In this document: positions 47,331-58,269 of the stretch, one piece after another
How the letters are laid out: every line of letters starts with the position of its first letter
How positions within the stretch are numbered: the stretch's first letter is position 1
Origin: Caenorhabditis remanei
Taxonomy: Eukaryota > Nematoda > Chromadorea > Rhabditida > Rhabditidae
NCBI RefSeq assembly: GCF_010183535.1
Contig: NC_071329.1
Span: forward strand, 12,152,001 to 12,216,000
Direction of reading: 5' to 3'
Length of the DNA stretch: 64,000 nt
Made by a program: the position numbers and the translations under genes
The notes under the pieces: generated by a model
Told to the model about the DNA's origin: nothing
Database searches by the model: none
The model's input: the letters and a program-made list of their open reading frames with translations, nothing else

Positions 47331-47845
47331 ATGCTGAAATCGGCTTCATCGTTGGCAAAACGCCTTTTGCTAAATTCACAGTCCTTTAGGTTGTGTAGCT
47401 CCACTTCGAGCTCCCCAGTCCCAGCTGTAGTCCATTCAGAAGACGAGCCAGTTGTGCTGGAAAGTAATCCATATACAAAAGAGCCTCGAAAATGTCTTCT
47501 GTGTTCTACTGGAGTTGAACTCGACTATAAGAATTCAAGATTGCTTCAGGTATATTTAAAAAGATTTTGTCAAAGTTCAATAAAATCATTTCAGCAATTC
47601 GTTTCGACTTTCTCCGGCCGCGTGTACGATCGGCATATAACTGGACTCTGCGACGAACAACAAAAAAAGCTCATCGAAGCTATTGCAGTATGTCGTTCTA
47701 GAAATTTGACTAAACCTCTTTTCACATTTTTCAGAAATCTAGACGCGCCGGATTTATGCCCATTTTCGTGAAAGATCCGAAATACGCCAGAGATCCAAAG
47801 CTGTTTGATCCACTGAAACCAATCCGACCACATTCATTTGCCTAA
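47331..47845 (+). CDS. mrps-18C: Mitochondrial ribosomal protein bS18m (S18C type)
   Basis: Small-subunit protein of the mitochondrial ribosome. The first 25-30 residues (MLKSASSLAKRLLLNSQSFR) form a mitochondrial import sequence. The S18 core is complete: RKCLLCSTGVELDYKNSRLL, QFVSTFSGRVYDRHITGLCD, QQKKLIEAIAKSRRAGFMPI, matching bacterial/mitochondrial S18 VDYKNVRLL, GRIYGRHITGLC and GFMPV. Three exons (to about 47548, about 47595-47688, about 47735-47845), about 140 residues, stop TAA 47843-47845. The ATG lies two bases behind a TATTCAG acceptor, 235 bases after the upstream stop and 175 bases before the next start, spacing typical of worm operons. Confidence 0.9.
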
Positions 47846-48019
47846 TTTTTTCTTTTAGTTTTCAAGATCTTTGTTATTGTTTTTTTTAATAGAAAATAAA
47901 TTTGTTTTTAGTCTCCAACTTGTTTAAGTAATTTTCACTAACTGGAACCAATGAGCCCGTCTGATATCGTAAATTGTGAATAGACAACATATCTCGAAGA
48001 AGAATAATTTTTTTCAAAG

Positions 48020-51000
48020 ATGTCCGAACCGAAAGGAGAAGAAGAGTTGACTGAATCCCAAATCCGGGCAGACTGGAACCATCGAGCAGAAAATGTCGAT
48101 GGGGATGAACAAGTTGCGGACTTTTTAGCGTAATAAGCTTTCTTTCATACTGATCTGCTCTCATTATTTAATATTTTCAGTCATATTCGGATTGTTGACC
48201 AAAGTACATTCCAAATCGTTCTACCAACTCTCTGCATTGTGGCATCAAAACCAATTACTGAACCGAGGGAAAAAGATTTAGAAGCGATATGTGCTGATGT
48301 ATTGCTAGGTGCGGAACTGAACGATCAAACGCTATAACTTCAAAATACATCATTTTTAGATGCTGAGTCCACTCGACCTTCACGTAGAGCAGTTCTCGCT
48401 TGCCTCAAGGAGTTTCGTTTTGGTTCAGCATGGAGTGACTTTTTCACGTTAATCGAAGCTCTAGAAGAACCGCAGGTTACAAAAGTATGATTATTGGAGA
48501 CTGAACCCAATTTTCAGTTTCATATAATTCGTCCTGTTCTGCCTCGCTTCGATGCACTTCTCAGTGCAGTTCGTGAAAACAAAATCGAGTTTCTCTGGCT
48601 GAAAACTGCCCTATTTCGTGCTATTTCACACACAAACGGGTGGATTCGAGTATGGACAATTGAAAAAAGTGTTGCTATTGACTGTGATATTCTGAAACAG
48701 AACCATCAGGTAACTTGAATAATAACTAGGCGAAAACAATTCTTCGTTACTTATAGTTCATAACTGATGTTGTTATCCCGAGCCTGAATAACAATGACGT
48801 CTTCTGGAGGCAATTAGAAAAATCAAAAATACAAGAGTTTCTCCTTCAACTTGGTTCAACGGTAGACACCATAAAAAGTACTCCAGGATTCCTGCATAAT
48901 CTTCTCAAATCCGTCGAGTCACTATCATGTCCAACAGCAATTTTCCTTGTCGTTTCGACGTTCACAAGAATCAAAAGAGAAGAAATTCTGAATGACGATG
49001 ACGTGGCACTGATGAGAAGAGTTGTGTTGAGAGTGAGATATATTCCTCATAGATCTATCAGAATCACAACAATACGAAATCTTGTTATATTTTATGCAAA
49101 TGTTGCTCATTTGGTAAGCTACACCATCAGATAAATAATTTCAATTACATACATTTATGTTTCAGACTCCAATTATTCTCGAAGAACTATCCAATCTCAT
49201 TGGATTCATTTCTCAAGATGCAACAACTTCGATGATCGATTCGATATTCCAACAAATCCACCAAATTATCATATCTACTGGGTATCAGAGTTCCGAAGAC
49301 CATTGTGTATCACTGTTTGAGAACAAATTTGGTGAAGATGTGAAAAATTTAGAATTACACGCTAAGATGTGGTGGATATCAATGGGAACAGATCAATCTC
49401 TTCAGGAAAAACTATTCTCAAAAATACAATTGGAAGTTTCTGAATTGCTAGGAGAGAAAACTTCACGTGATCTTGCCACTCAGTTGTTTTTACTGAAAGA
49501 ACGACCTAGCAATCTGAAATGCAACAATGGTAATTCCAAAAATAAGTTTGAATATTGTAAATTATTTCACTTCAGATGTATTGGAATGTATGAAGAACGA
49601 TCTTGGAGAGTATATTTTAAGCAAAGTCGTATCGAACGAAGGATCGAAACGCGAATTCCAATTACTTCAGTCACTCTATATTCCACTATTTCTCAAGTAC
49701 TGTTGCCATTTGGTCACTCCATTTGCAATCGCAGTTATTAAAGTGCTGACTGAAATCAAAGAATGTGAAACCACTGCTTTTCTTCTGACGTTTTTTGAGG
49801 CGATTGTCGAGAATGTTTCAGAAGATCACCTGAAAATATTGGGGGCTAACTTCTTTGAATACTTGGGAGGTAGTGACGTCATTGGAATGAAAAGGCAGAA
49901 GAAGTGAGCAGCATGTGGGAATCTTACTGTTTTAAAATAATATTTTCCAGATCTGTTGATGAGTATGATAGCAAAGAATTCAATAGCATTGTTGCTACTT
50001 TGCACTCTCTTCGCATCAAGCTTCTGAATAAGTAAGAACTCATTTAAAAGTTGAAACCAAATTCCTTCTTCCTAGATTTATCACGGAAGTCGATGTCAAT
50101 TCATTCCTTTCTGAATGCATCGAGCAGCTCGACATTGCTTCAGCTTTCCCGGTGAAACAACAAATTTGTCATCTCATTTCAAGATTCATTCGAAAATGCT
50201 CTGATCATAAACTGGCAATGCAGTGTATCCGTGCTTGTTCGAATATTGTTAACGAAGAGAAGAAATCATTGAATAGTTTACCAGCACTCGAATGTTTTGT
50301 AAATGTAACATTGAGTGGTCCACAAAATAACCCAGAAGTGTGCAGAGAATCGATTGAATACATTGAATCACAATTGTCAATCGCCTGCCAAAGTACGCCA
50401 GTTGCACTGATTCTAGTGAACGCCATCACAAAATACCGGACAAATCTTAACATTAGTTGGGCTCCAATTATTGTCAAGTTAGCCCTATTTGGTCCAGTAC
50501 CAAAAAAGGAATCTCGTGTTCTTTCATATGCTTACTCTAAAATTTTTGATGAAGAAGACACACTTCTTGAGAATGATCAAATTGAAAGACTGGATGAAGT
50601 GGTTCAAAAAGCTCGGTTTAAAGCAGTTATTCTGTCGCTCAAACTGTCCTCAGAAGGCTACAAAACCTGGCCAGCAGCTCTCATCGAAGAAATTTTTAAT
50701 GCATCAGCTATATTGGATCAAAGTTCTAGTAGATCATTCGGACTATCTATGGCTCATAGGCAGAAAACTAGAGGAGTTGAGTTGTTACATTTGCTGGCTG
50801 CAAAAATTGAAGATGAGGTATGATTAAAACAAATTTCAGGATCATTTCTTCAGTTTTCAGGCACTTGCGTCAAAGATCTTCGACTTTTGCATCAGTTGCG
50901 TTGTGGATCCATGTCAGCAGTTCTCGATAAAATTGATTGTCGAATGGACTCTCGCAAGACTTTGCATAAAGTTTGAGAAACTGTTCGAAAAACTGATTGA

Positions 51001-52224
51001 TAGCGATTTTGAGGTATTTATTCATCTAGCGCCTCATTCAATTGATTCTATTGTAGAAAAATATGGCATCCCAAAGAATCGGTTCAATGTGTTCTTGGTT
51101 AAACGTTCTAATGCTAATATCTCGTGCGGCTCCTCGATTGGTCGACTCTTGTCTCGATAAAGTAATCGTTTGGTGTACAGCTCAAAATTTCCCTGTTAGA
51201 TGTACTGCTCTCGCTGCTGCTCGTCTCATGTTTTCCACTTTCGACAAGGATCATCGTAAAAAGTGGAGACTTGTGAAATCAATTGTTAATTTCGATGGAG
51301 AACCGTCCGGAAATTCGAAACGTGTTATTGAGAATCTGTGTACAGATTTTTACTTCGCCAAGCTGCATATCAATGACCATTTCGACTTCCAAACAATTCT
51401 ATCTATAGTTGCTAGTCGTACTGGAATGCCACCAGAAGAAACAATTTCTGAGAAAATCATCTCACAATTGAATACAGATCCAAATTTTGTCAAATCAACA
51501 AATGAAGACGTTGAATTTCTCTCTGCTCCATCAGAAGTCTATTCTGCTCTTTCCAAAAATGCTAGCTGTGCTCCGACTATGGAAAACGATAATGCAGTCG
51601 ACGACGATGAACTATTTGTTTCATCTGAAGACCCAATCGAAGAAGTCGTTACATCATCATTTCAAAGAAAGATTGTGAAGGACAGTGAAGTGAAAGACGA
51701 TGGAGTATCATTAATTGTTGTTGCTTCTCTTGTGGATAAACCAAACAATCTCGGTGGAATTTGTAGAACATCGGAAATTTTCGGAGTCGATACTCTAGTC
51801 GTCGCTGACGTTCTTGTTGCACAAGATTCGAATTTCAAAGCATTGAGCATGAGCTCTGAGAACTGGCAAAAAATCGAAGGAGTTAAACCTGCGAATTTGC
51901 TCGAATACCTCCAAGGTCTTCGATCACAAGGTTACACTGTAATAGCTGCAGAACAGACAACTGACAGTGTGATGATGCACAATTTTGTATTTCCGAAAAA
52001 AGTAAGTTTTAACGACCTAAAATTACGTAAAATTATCAACATGTACTCAGGCTGTAATTGTGATGGGTGACGAAAAAGAAGGAGTACCTGTCAACCTTCT
52101 GAGAGCTGTTGATCAAACAGTCGAAATCAAGCAAGTTGGACATACGCGAAGCTTGAATGTGCACGTTACAGCTGCATTAATGATTGCTAAATTTGCTGAA
52201 CAAGTCAGATTTGCAAAAAATTAA
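48020..52224 (+). CDS. TARBP1/Trm3-type tRNA (guanosine-18-2'-O)-methyltransferase
   Basis: About 1,200 residues in roughly a dozen exons. The long N-terminal part is helical repeat (ARM/HEAT-like), for example LEALEEPQFHIIRPVLPRFD and RFKAVILSLKLSSEGYKTWP. The C-terminal 150 residues form a SPOUT/SpoU methyltransferase with its three motifs: KPNNLGGICRTSEIFGVDTL (motif 1), AVIVMGDEKEGVPVNLLRAV (motif 2) and HTRSLNVHVTAALMIAKF (motif 3), close to human TARBP1 NLGGLCRTCEVFGA, LLLGNEREGIP and RSLNVHVSGALLI. It is expected to methylate the ribose of G18 in tRNA. What seems a frame break near 51060 is an ordinary intron (about 51014-51056, GTATTT...GTAG) joining SDFE to KNMASQRIGSMC. Third gene of the probable operon. 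Stop TAA 52222-52224. Confidence 0.9.
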
Positions 52225-52434
52225 GATTATTTTGTGTTTTTCATTGTTGCTTTTACTTGTTTCTTTGCTTACATTGTTTCTTGTTTTTGTTCCCTCTCTT
52301 TCTAATAAAATGTATTGTTCTCGTTCAATTTCAGACACATTTTGAAATTAGTTAGTTAAAAAATATATAGTTCGATCTATTCGCACAATATTTTTAAAGT
52401 TTTTCAATCTTGGCCGCGAAAAATAATTAAAACT

Positions 52435-52651
52435 GTGATGTTGAGACCCCACAAATTCCGAGGAAAAAAAACTCCTGGGAAACGAACTCCTGGGAAAAAG
52501 GCGGGGCCAAGCGCGCTGATTGGCTGCAAAATGCTAATTAGCAAGATTGCGCAACTGATTAGCCAATCAGCGCTCTTGGCCCCGCCTTTTTCCCAGGAGT
52601 TCGTTTCCCAGGAGTTTTTTTTCCTCGGAATTTGCGGGGTCTCGTGATGTT
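52435..52651. mobile_element. About 200-bp palindromic MITE with perfect 8-bp target duplication
   Basis: GTGATGTT is present at 52435-52442 and again at 52644-52651. Between them, 52443-52643 is one inverted repeat: GAGACCCCACAAATTCCGAG at the left faces CTCGGAATTTGCGGGGTCTC at the right, ACTCCTGGGAAACGAACTCC faces its complement, and GGCGGGGCCAAG faces CTTGGCCCCGCC. The centre is a short unpaired part around 52530-52560. An 8-bp duplication is the mark of hAT-type transposons. Palindromic repeats of this design (PAL8 group) are known from C. elegans. Non-coding. It lies between the stop of the methyltransferase gene and the start of the exosome gene. Confidence 0.9.
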
Positions 52652-52736
52652 TTAGTCGAATTGCAAACACGCTCTATTGACAACTTCAGTGAAAGGCTTC
52701 AAAAACAACTTTTCGGCGCCGACTTTTTTGTCGAAA

Positions 52737-53776
52737 ATGTCATCAGAAGTGCTTCGTGGTATTGATCCTCGTGGATATGTGTCCACATTTATCAGAGAAG
52801 GGGTTTATCCGGATGGGCGGGGCCTCCTTGATGAGCAAAAACTCGTTTTCAAGGTTTGTTTCGGCTTTAGAATAGTGTTTTGTCATTGTCGAACTGTATT
52901 TGTAAACTCTGTTATTTCAGCAAAGCGAATGCGGAGGTGTTGGCTCATCCGTCGTGAGCACACAAGGAGTAACAGTTTCATGCACAATAGAAGCATCAGT
53001 TTCACTCGTTAGTGATGCCCCACTAGTTGATATTCAAATAGAATCTTCACAGCAACTAGCAGAGGTATTTTGCACACGCTCCGAAAAAAGGTTATTCAAC
53101 ACTTTGTTTTCAGAAAGATGCTGAAGATTACAACAACCTGTTGCTATCACTATTCACGAACGAGTATTTTATTCGACGAGAAAATCTGCGTTGTCTTGAT
53201 ACTTCCGGGAAGACGCTGCCTCTGGAATGGCAACTTCATGTCACCCTCAAAGTATTGAGCCTCGAAGGGAGTTTATTGGATGCAGCTGTGGTACGAACTG
53301 GATTTTCATGATTCTTGATCATTTTAATCTCGTTTTCAGTGTGCTATCGGCGCGGCGCTTGCTGATACCAAACTCCCTTCAATCGCTTTGGATCATGCAG
53401 ATACTGATGAGTCCGCTATCGAAAAAACACAGATTCAAGCCGACTATCGGACAGTTCATAAATTGAGTTTGGAGGAACCTCTCATGTGCTGCTCCTTTGG
53501 AATATTTGTGGACAGCGGAGCTAAAAAGAACGATGAAATTCTTCTCTTAACTCCAACCCTCGAAGTCATAGCTGTGTGCCGTTCTACTTGTTCTGTTGTT
53601 GTCGGCAAGAACGATCTGATGGTGCTGATTCGAGAAAGAGGACGACTCAGTCAATTCTCATTGATCAAGGTTGGTTAGTCTAGAAAATTATAGTATTTTT
53701 CTTGTTTCAGAAGATGTGCATGATCACAGCAGAACGACGTCGGAAATTTGTGGAATCTCTGCGCAGCGTTGTTTAA
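52737..53776 (+). CDS. exos-8: Exosome RNase PH-like subunit, RRP43/EXOSC8 type
   Basis: Non-catalytic ring subunit of the RNA exosome. The start LRGIDPRGYVSTFIREGVYP then DGRGLLDEQ has the PDGR motif of the family. LEWQLHVTLKVLSLEGSLLD and AAVCAIGAALADTKLPSIAL correspond to human EXOSC8 LVWVLYCDLICLDYDGNILD and [20 protein letters not shown], closer than to the RRP42 or RRP45 equivalents. CSFGIFVDSGAKKNDEILLL and GRLSQFSLIK|KMCMITAERR complete the domain, stop TAA 53774-53776. Five or six exons with short introns. Only 167 bases separate it from the next gene, and upstream only a transposon intervenes. The neighbouring insulin genes fit my memory of the C. elegans locus holding exos-8, but that is not proof. 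Confidence 0.75.
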
Positions 53777-53942
53777 TTTATTCAATAATCCCTGTTGTTT
53801 GATTTTAAAGTTTTGTTATGAATCGTTGTTTATATTATTAACTATGATTTCTCTCCTCATTTTTTGTTGTTCGCTATCAATTGAACGATATCTTGTGCAA
53901 CTATGTTGTTTCCAGAATTTCTAACCTTTCATTCAGATCGAA

Positions 53943-55242
53943 ATGCGTTACTTCGGATCATACAACAGAAACAGTAAGTTTCTTTGTTTTTGTGTAAGTA
54001 TCAAATCTGGTTTTTCAGAAGGCTTGTTCAATGAAGGAAAGGACATTATGATGTATCAGCAAGCGAGAGACGAAGAGATTGAGAGAAGAAAAGCAGCTAA
54101 ACTCGAAGTGGATTCAGATACACATGTTGGCCTATGGCTACTTTGTCACCCAGACAACTCTGTGGCAGTTGGTAAGTATATGAAATTAATGTTTGCATGT
54201 GCTCTTCAGCACAAATTATCAGATAGCTGATGCATGCATAACAAAAACCTAAGGAACTGCAAAAAAGTAGTTTTCTGAAGAAAAAAAAAGTTGGCTCTGG
54301 GGTTCCGCGAGAGCTTGATCCATTGAAAAATAATGTACCACTCACTTCAGCCATGTTCAATACGATGCATCGTTTGGCTGAGGATCTCGTACTGGAAGTT
54401 ACTCATGATGATATCATTTCATGGTTGGGGACGGCTATTCGATGCCATCCTTCCAACCTTGTGCCACGTGGTGAAGCCATGACTATTCGTGAGAAGTGAG
54501 ATTAAACGTCAGAGTGTTTATGAGACATTGATTTGCATTCAGGCAAACACTATCGGCTGATCCACGTGGAAGTGATTGGAACGTTGGAGTTGGAATCACT
54601 CAAACCTGCCTTCTGATGCAATACCTCGCAAGTTGTTCGCTCAACAAGATCAGTGTCGATGAGCGAGCGAATGTGCTTTTCGGTGACATCTCTCAGATCA
54701 AACGTTTTCTAATCAATGTTTGCAGCTCTCCTCCGCATCTTCAGTGATTCTAATGAAATCGCAACCTCACCACATACTCGCAAATTTGTACGTTGTATTT
54801 ATTCGCCGAATGTTCGTGTTGAACTCATTGATGCTTTTGCTTCGATTTTCTTCCAACTCTCGAGTAAGTTACCAGTTCTCAAATGATTTCAAATTCTTCT
54901 GATTTTCGCTCCAGCCGACGTTGCTACAATGGCGAATGCTATTCGTACAATGTGGAAAATCACCGAAGACGAACCACTTGTGATGAGATTGACTGTCGAG
55001 ATCCTCATGTGCCTGTGTCAGAGATCAGAAGTCGTTTCCAACCTCCCAGATTTCAAAGTAAGAATTGCCCCATATTTTCGAAGTTAATCAATTTTGTGCA
55101 GCTGGGTGACCAAATGTACTGCAAGCAAGTGAAAATGATCATTCTCGACTTGACATCTGATGCCCACGATCAAGTTCCCGATGTTCACCAGAAGGATGAG
55201 CTTAGCAATTTGGTCAACGAAGTGTTCAACTTGAAGAAGTGA
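53943..55242 (+). CDS. Helical-repeat orphan, last gene of the probable operon
   Basis: Exons: 53943 to about 53973, about 54019-54170, about 54288-54496, about 54541-54681, about 54726-54861, about 54915-55056 and about 55103-55242. The fourth junction uses GTGACA...TTTGCAG (a 45-base intron) and removes an apparent stop. The protein begins MRYFGSYNRNKGLFNEGKDI, then has a charged helix (DEEIERRKAAKLEVDSDTH), AMFNTMHRLAEDLVLEVTHD, ADPRGSDWNVGVGITQTCLL, SPNVRVELIDAFASIFFQLS and MANAIRTMWKITEDEPLVMR, and ends LVNEVFNLKK. Paired amphipathic helices suggest an ARM/HEAT-type scaffold of about 350 residues. No family recognised. The 167-base gap to the exosome gene suggests co-transcription. Confidence 0.75.
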
Positions 55243-55744
55243 ATACACGCAAACAATACAACTATGTACTTATTTTTCCCAACCCGGCTTTCTTTCGTTC
55301 GTGTGCTATATTTTTTGAACGGTATCTTTCCCATCTTTCCGCCATCATCATCCCATGACTATTTTGCTATTGCTGTTTATCAACATTCGTTTTCTTATTA
55401 CCAGTTTTAATGAATTCTTGTGAATCGTCTGAGTTCAAACGGAAAACAACAATTGGCAAACTTCAGGAATTTTTTCACAATTCGACACAATTAGAAAAAT
55501 ATTTGTTTTTCGTACTGCTCTCTCGTCAAACTGATGTTTTTCAGACCGACATATCAAAGGAGCCGTATGTTTTTCCCGAAAAGTGAGTAATCCAATTTTT
55601 TGTTAACTTATAATTATATCATATTTCTATGCTAATTGGGCTCAAATTGTGTTTATCCCCGTTCCTTTCGAGTTGTTTTCGACAGTTTTCATCGTATAAA
55701 GGTACAGTGATCCACTGCAAACCATTCCATTCTCTTCCGGGAAA
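55243..55744. other. Intergenic, no supported feature
   Basis: A TTTTTCAG acceptor at about 55538-55545 is followed by a short open stretch (GACCGACATATCAAAGGAGC) ending in a GTGAGT donor at about 55582. This may be a 5' non-coding exon of the insulin-like gene downstream. Confidence 0.4.
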
Positions 55745-56035
55745 ATGAAATTTCTCGTTCTTTTTCTTCTTGTCACTTTCAATTTCTTCTCTCAATGTTC
55801 CAGCTATCCAAACTCATTCAGCGATAAGGTTTGTCCTTCAAAAAGAACTCCAATTCATGATCTTAATTTTCAGAGCTGTGGAAAAACAATAATGGCTCGT
55901 TTCTGGTCATTATGCCCATCTGGAACTGCCACAACTGATCCCAGATCTCTTTACTTTGCCACTTTGATGTGTGGAGTTGGATTCAGTGATGAAGAGATTC
56001 AAAGTATGCTTTGTCCAGACAATTCAAATAATTGA
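55745..56035 (+). CDS. Insulin-like peptide with four cysteines
   Basis: Secreted hormone precursor. The signal peptide is MKFLVLFLLVTFNFFSQCSS. A 45-base intron (55829-55873, GTTTGT...TTTTCAG) joins YPNSFSDK to SCGKTIMARFWSLCPSG, a B-chain-like segment. The A-chain-like part is TLMCGVGFSDEEIQSMLC. The positions usually held by the A6 and A11 cysteines are Met and Phe, so the intra-A-chain bond is absent, a pattern known for one class of worm insulins. The intron is a multiple of three and stop-free, so keeping it would add 15 residues, one of them cysteine. Stop TGA 56033-56035. One of three insulin-like genes in 1.5 kb. In C. elegans a comparable position holds ins-14/ins-15, to my memory. 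Confidence 0.75.
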   Translation: MKFLVLFLLVTFNFFSQCSSYPNSFSDKVCPSKRTPIHDLNFQSCGKTIMARFWSLCPSGTATTDPRSLYFATLMCGVGFSDEEIQSMLCPDNSNN

Positions 56036-56192
56036 TACTGAATTTGATAATGCTTTTGACAGCGTCTGAAACTCTCGATTCTTGAATATTTGAATAAATA
56101 CAATTTCAATAACAAAGAAGCACTTTATTGTTTTAACAATTCAAATGGATCCTCTTGAGATTAAATGAATTCGGGAAATTTGATGAAGACAA

Positions 56193-56540
56193 TTAGAGTT
56201 CTGAAGTATGAATTATTTTTTGTCATTTCCTAATAAATATACTTACGATAGTCACACCACGAGAACAGTTGCTTATCCGTACATCCATGAGAACAGCAGT
56301 CGAGAGCCTTCAAAACTTCTGTTTGGATCTTTCCTCCGTTACACAAAAAGGCAACTCGACGGTTAAGAGATTCACCACATGTCTAAAATTGTTATAATTT
56401 CATATTAAAGGTATATTTAAATATGAATGACTTACACGATAGACATGATGTTTGTTGTCATGTGGTTGGAAGAAATTATCAGTGAACGCCGTTGTCGAAC
56501 TCATAAGAACAATCAGAGAAATGAGTAGAAGGAATCTCAT
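56193..56540 (-). CDS. Insulin-like peptide with canonical CC...C...C A chain
   Basis: Start ATG 56540, signal peptide MRFLLLISLIVLMSSTTAFT. Exon 1 ends HHVYR (donor GTAAGT), exon 2 begins TCGESLNRRVAFLCNGG, the B chain with its two cysteines, followed by KIQTEVLKALDCCSHGCTDK and QLFSWCDY, the A chain with CC-x3-C-x8-C spacing. A third exon adds only Gln-Leu before TAA 56193-56195. No long C peptide or dibasic site is visible between the chains, as in most worm insulins. Transcribed toward the plus-strand insulin-like gene. The 3' ends are 158 bases apart. Confidence 0.85.
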
Positions 56541-56955
56541 TCTTTCAGAATCAGGAAACCGTTTCTTGAGAAATCCAAAAAAGACTGGTAATATCCCGTT
56601 TTCTTTCTTGTTTATATAGCGCCATACTACTTAGAATACTATAATTTTGAGTTAGTCAGTGGGCGGCATTTTGACGGAAAACAATACGAACCGACGAATA
56701 ACAAGAAATTGAATTAGACGTTCATTCGTAGCTTTGATTACGGAGGAAAAATACAAAAATGTCAGAAAAACGTCAGCAATTTCGAAAAATAACAGAGAGA
56801 CTGTTTTGAATAACAACCTCTTTTTTGATATTGGAACAGTGATCAATTTTGTGTAGAAACCAAGGAATGGTACTGTAACAAGGTCGACTCTCAAAAATTC
56901 ATTTCAAAAAAGAATGGTTGGAAAATGAAAAGAAACGGTTGACAAGAACATTCTT
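56541..56955. other. Intergenic, no supported feature
   Basis: Spacer between two same-strand insulin-like genes. The 80-codon minus frame at 56652-56894 has no cysteine framework. Confidence 0.5.
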
Positions 56956-57255
56956 TCATTCCGTGTAATTCCCATGACGCTCGAATTTGTGTGGTTTCAT
57001 TGTGCAGAACATTTTGAGATGAGCTTTCGAACAATGAGCGGAGCAACACTTTGAGAGAAGATGAATCACTTCTAAAAACAATAAATTATCCTTTATCCTT
57101 TCTCTTCAAAATGACTCACTCTCTTCCGATATTCCATGTCTGCAGAGTTTTGTTATCTTCGAAATGAATTTCGCTTCACAATTGATGGACTCCGAATCGA
57201 CAGAATTGATTACAATAAGAAAAGATAGAACCACAAGTTTCAAGTTGAGAAGCAT
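56956..57255 (-). CDS. Insulin-like peptide, third copy
   Basis: ATG 57255, signal peptide MLLNLKLVVLSFLIVINSVD. The B-chain-like part is INCEAKFISKITKLCRHGIS. A GTGAGT donor and a TTTTTAG acceptor join GISEE to KVIHLLSKCCSAHCSKAHLK then MFCTMKPH, the A chain with CC-x3-C-x8-C spacing and a 15-residue basic tail (KFERHGNYTE) to TGA 56956-56958. Diverged from its neighbours in everything but cysteine spacing, as usual in this family. Confidence 0.8.
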
Positions 57256-58269
57256 GACTTATGATGAAGAAAACTGAAAAAGGGTTTGTTTGGTTTTTAT
57301 GCTCGAAAACGCTAATCAGATGAGTTATACGGAAATCGTAGTTTTCTGATTAGAACACACTCCGAAAAATCAGCAGAATTTTCTGAGTTTTCCGTTTGAA
57401 TAAGCAATAAAGGCGTCACCGGAAACATGTGAAGAGATTATTTCAGCCAAAGAGCTTAGAGATTAATGCACAATTTCAGTTAGTTTCTAATCCTACAAGA
57501 TGATGAATTCGCTTAGAACATGACTCATTTTGAATTAGTCAGATTGAAACTGCTGAAATTTCAGATTTAGAGTCTCAAAAGATCAATGCTTATGAAGGTT
57601 ACAGTAGCGCCAGTTTTACTCAGTTCTGAATATTTTCGAAAACAAATCTCTTCGATTTACATTTTGTCTTGTGACTGGCTAATGAGAATAATCAGTGAGA
57701 GACTTCAAAATCAAAATGAGAAAAGCGTAAATATCTTTTTGATGGGAGGAAAAGATTTTTTGTAAGAATGTCAGAAGTGTATGAATCAGCTGAATCTGAA
57801 AATAAATGAATAAGAATAGTGTTGAACAATGAATGTTTCCAGATAATATATATCAGCTGTTGCGGACACAAATCTTTATTAGTCATCACCCATGTCACTG
57901 AAAACTGAAAACCAAGCGGAGTAGAGAATCCGAATTTGATCATTTTCATTGGAACGGTTTTCGAGTAGAACCAAACATTCAGATGGTATTGAAATGTTTA
58001 AGAGCTCTTCGTGGAAAATCTAAACGCAGTTCCTAAACCAGAATGTGTCTAGCAATTTATGTCCAAAGTATTCACTAGAAATTGTTTCATTGTAAACCAA
58101 ACCTTTTTTCCTAATAAAAACATTCACGCACTATCTTTAACTATAAAGTGCCCCTGATTCACGCGTAAGCATTCTAATAAACGATTAAACTCAATATCAA
58201 ATGATTTTCACTTTTCTCTTTTTTTCACCATCACTTTTATTCATTTCGTTTATTTTTCACCGTTGAGAC
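57256..58269. other. Intergenic, no supported feature
   Basis: I looked for a further insulin-like gene and found no suitable cysteine pattern. The minus frame at 57692-57949 has one cysteine only. Confidence 0.5.

Noticed and set aside
51000..51065. Apparent frame shift in the TARBP1-like gene
   Set aside because: A 43-base intron with GTATTT donor and TTGTAG acceptor restores the frame exactly.
54660..54726. Stop codons between exons of the helical orphan gene
   Set aside because: Removed by a GTGACA...TTTGCAG intron of about 45 bases.
57692..57949. Possible fourth insulin-like gene
   Set aside because: Only one cysteine and no B/A-chain spacing.
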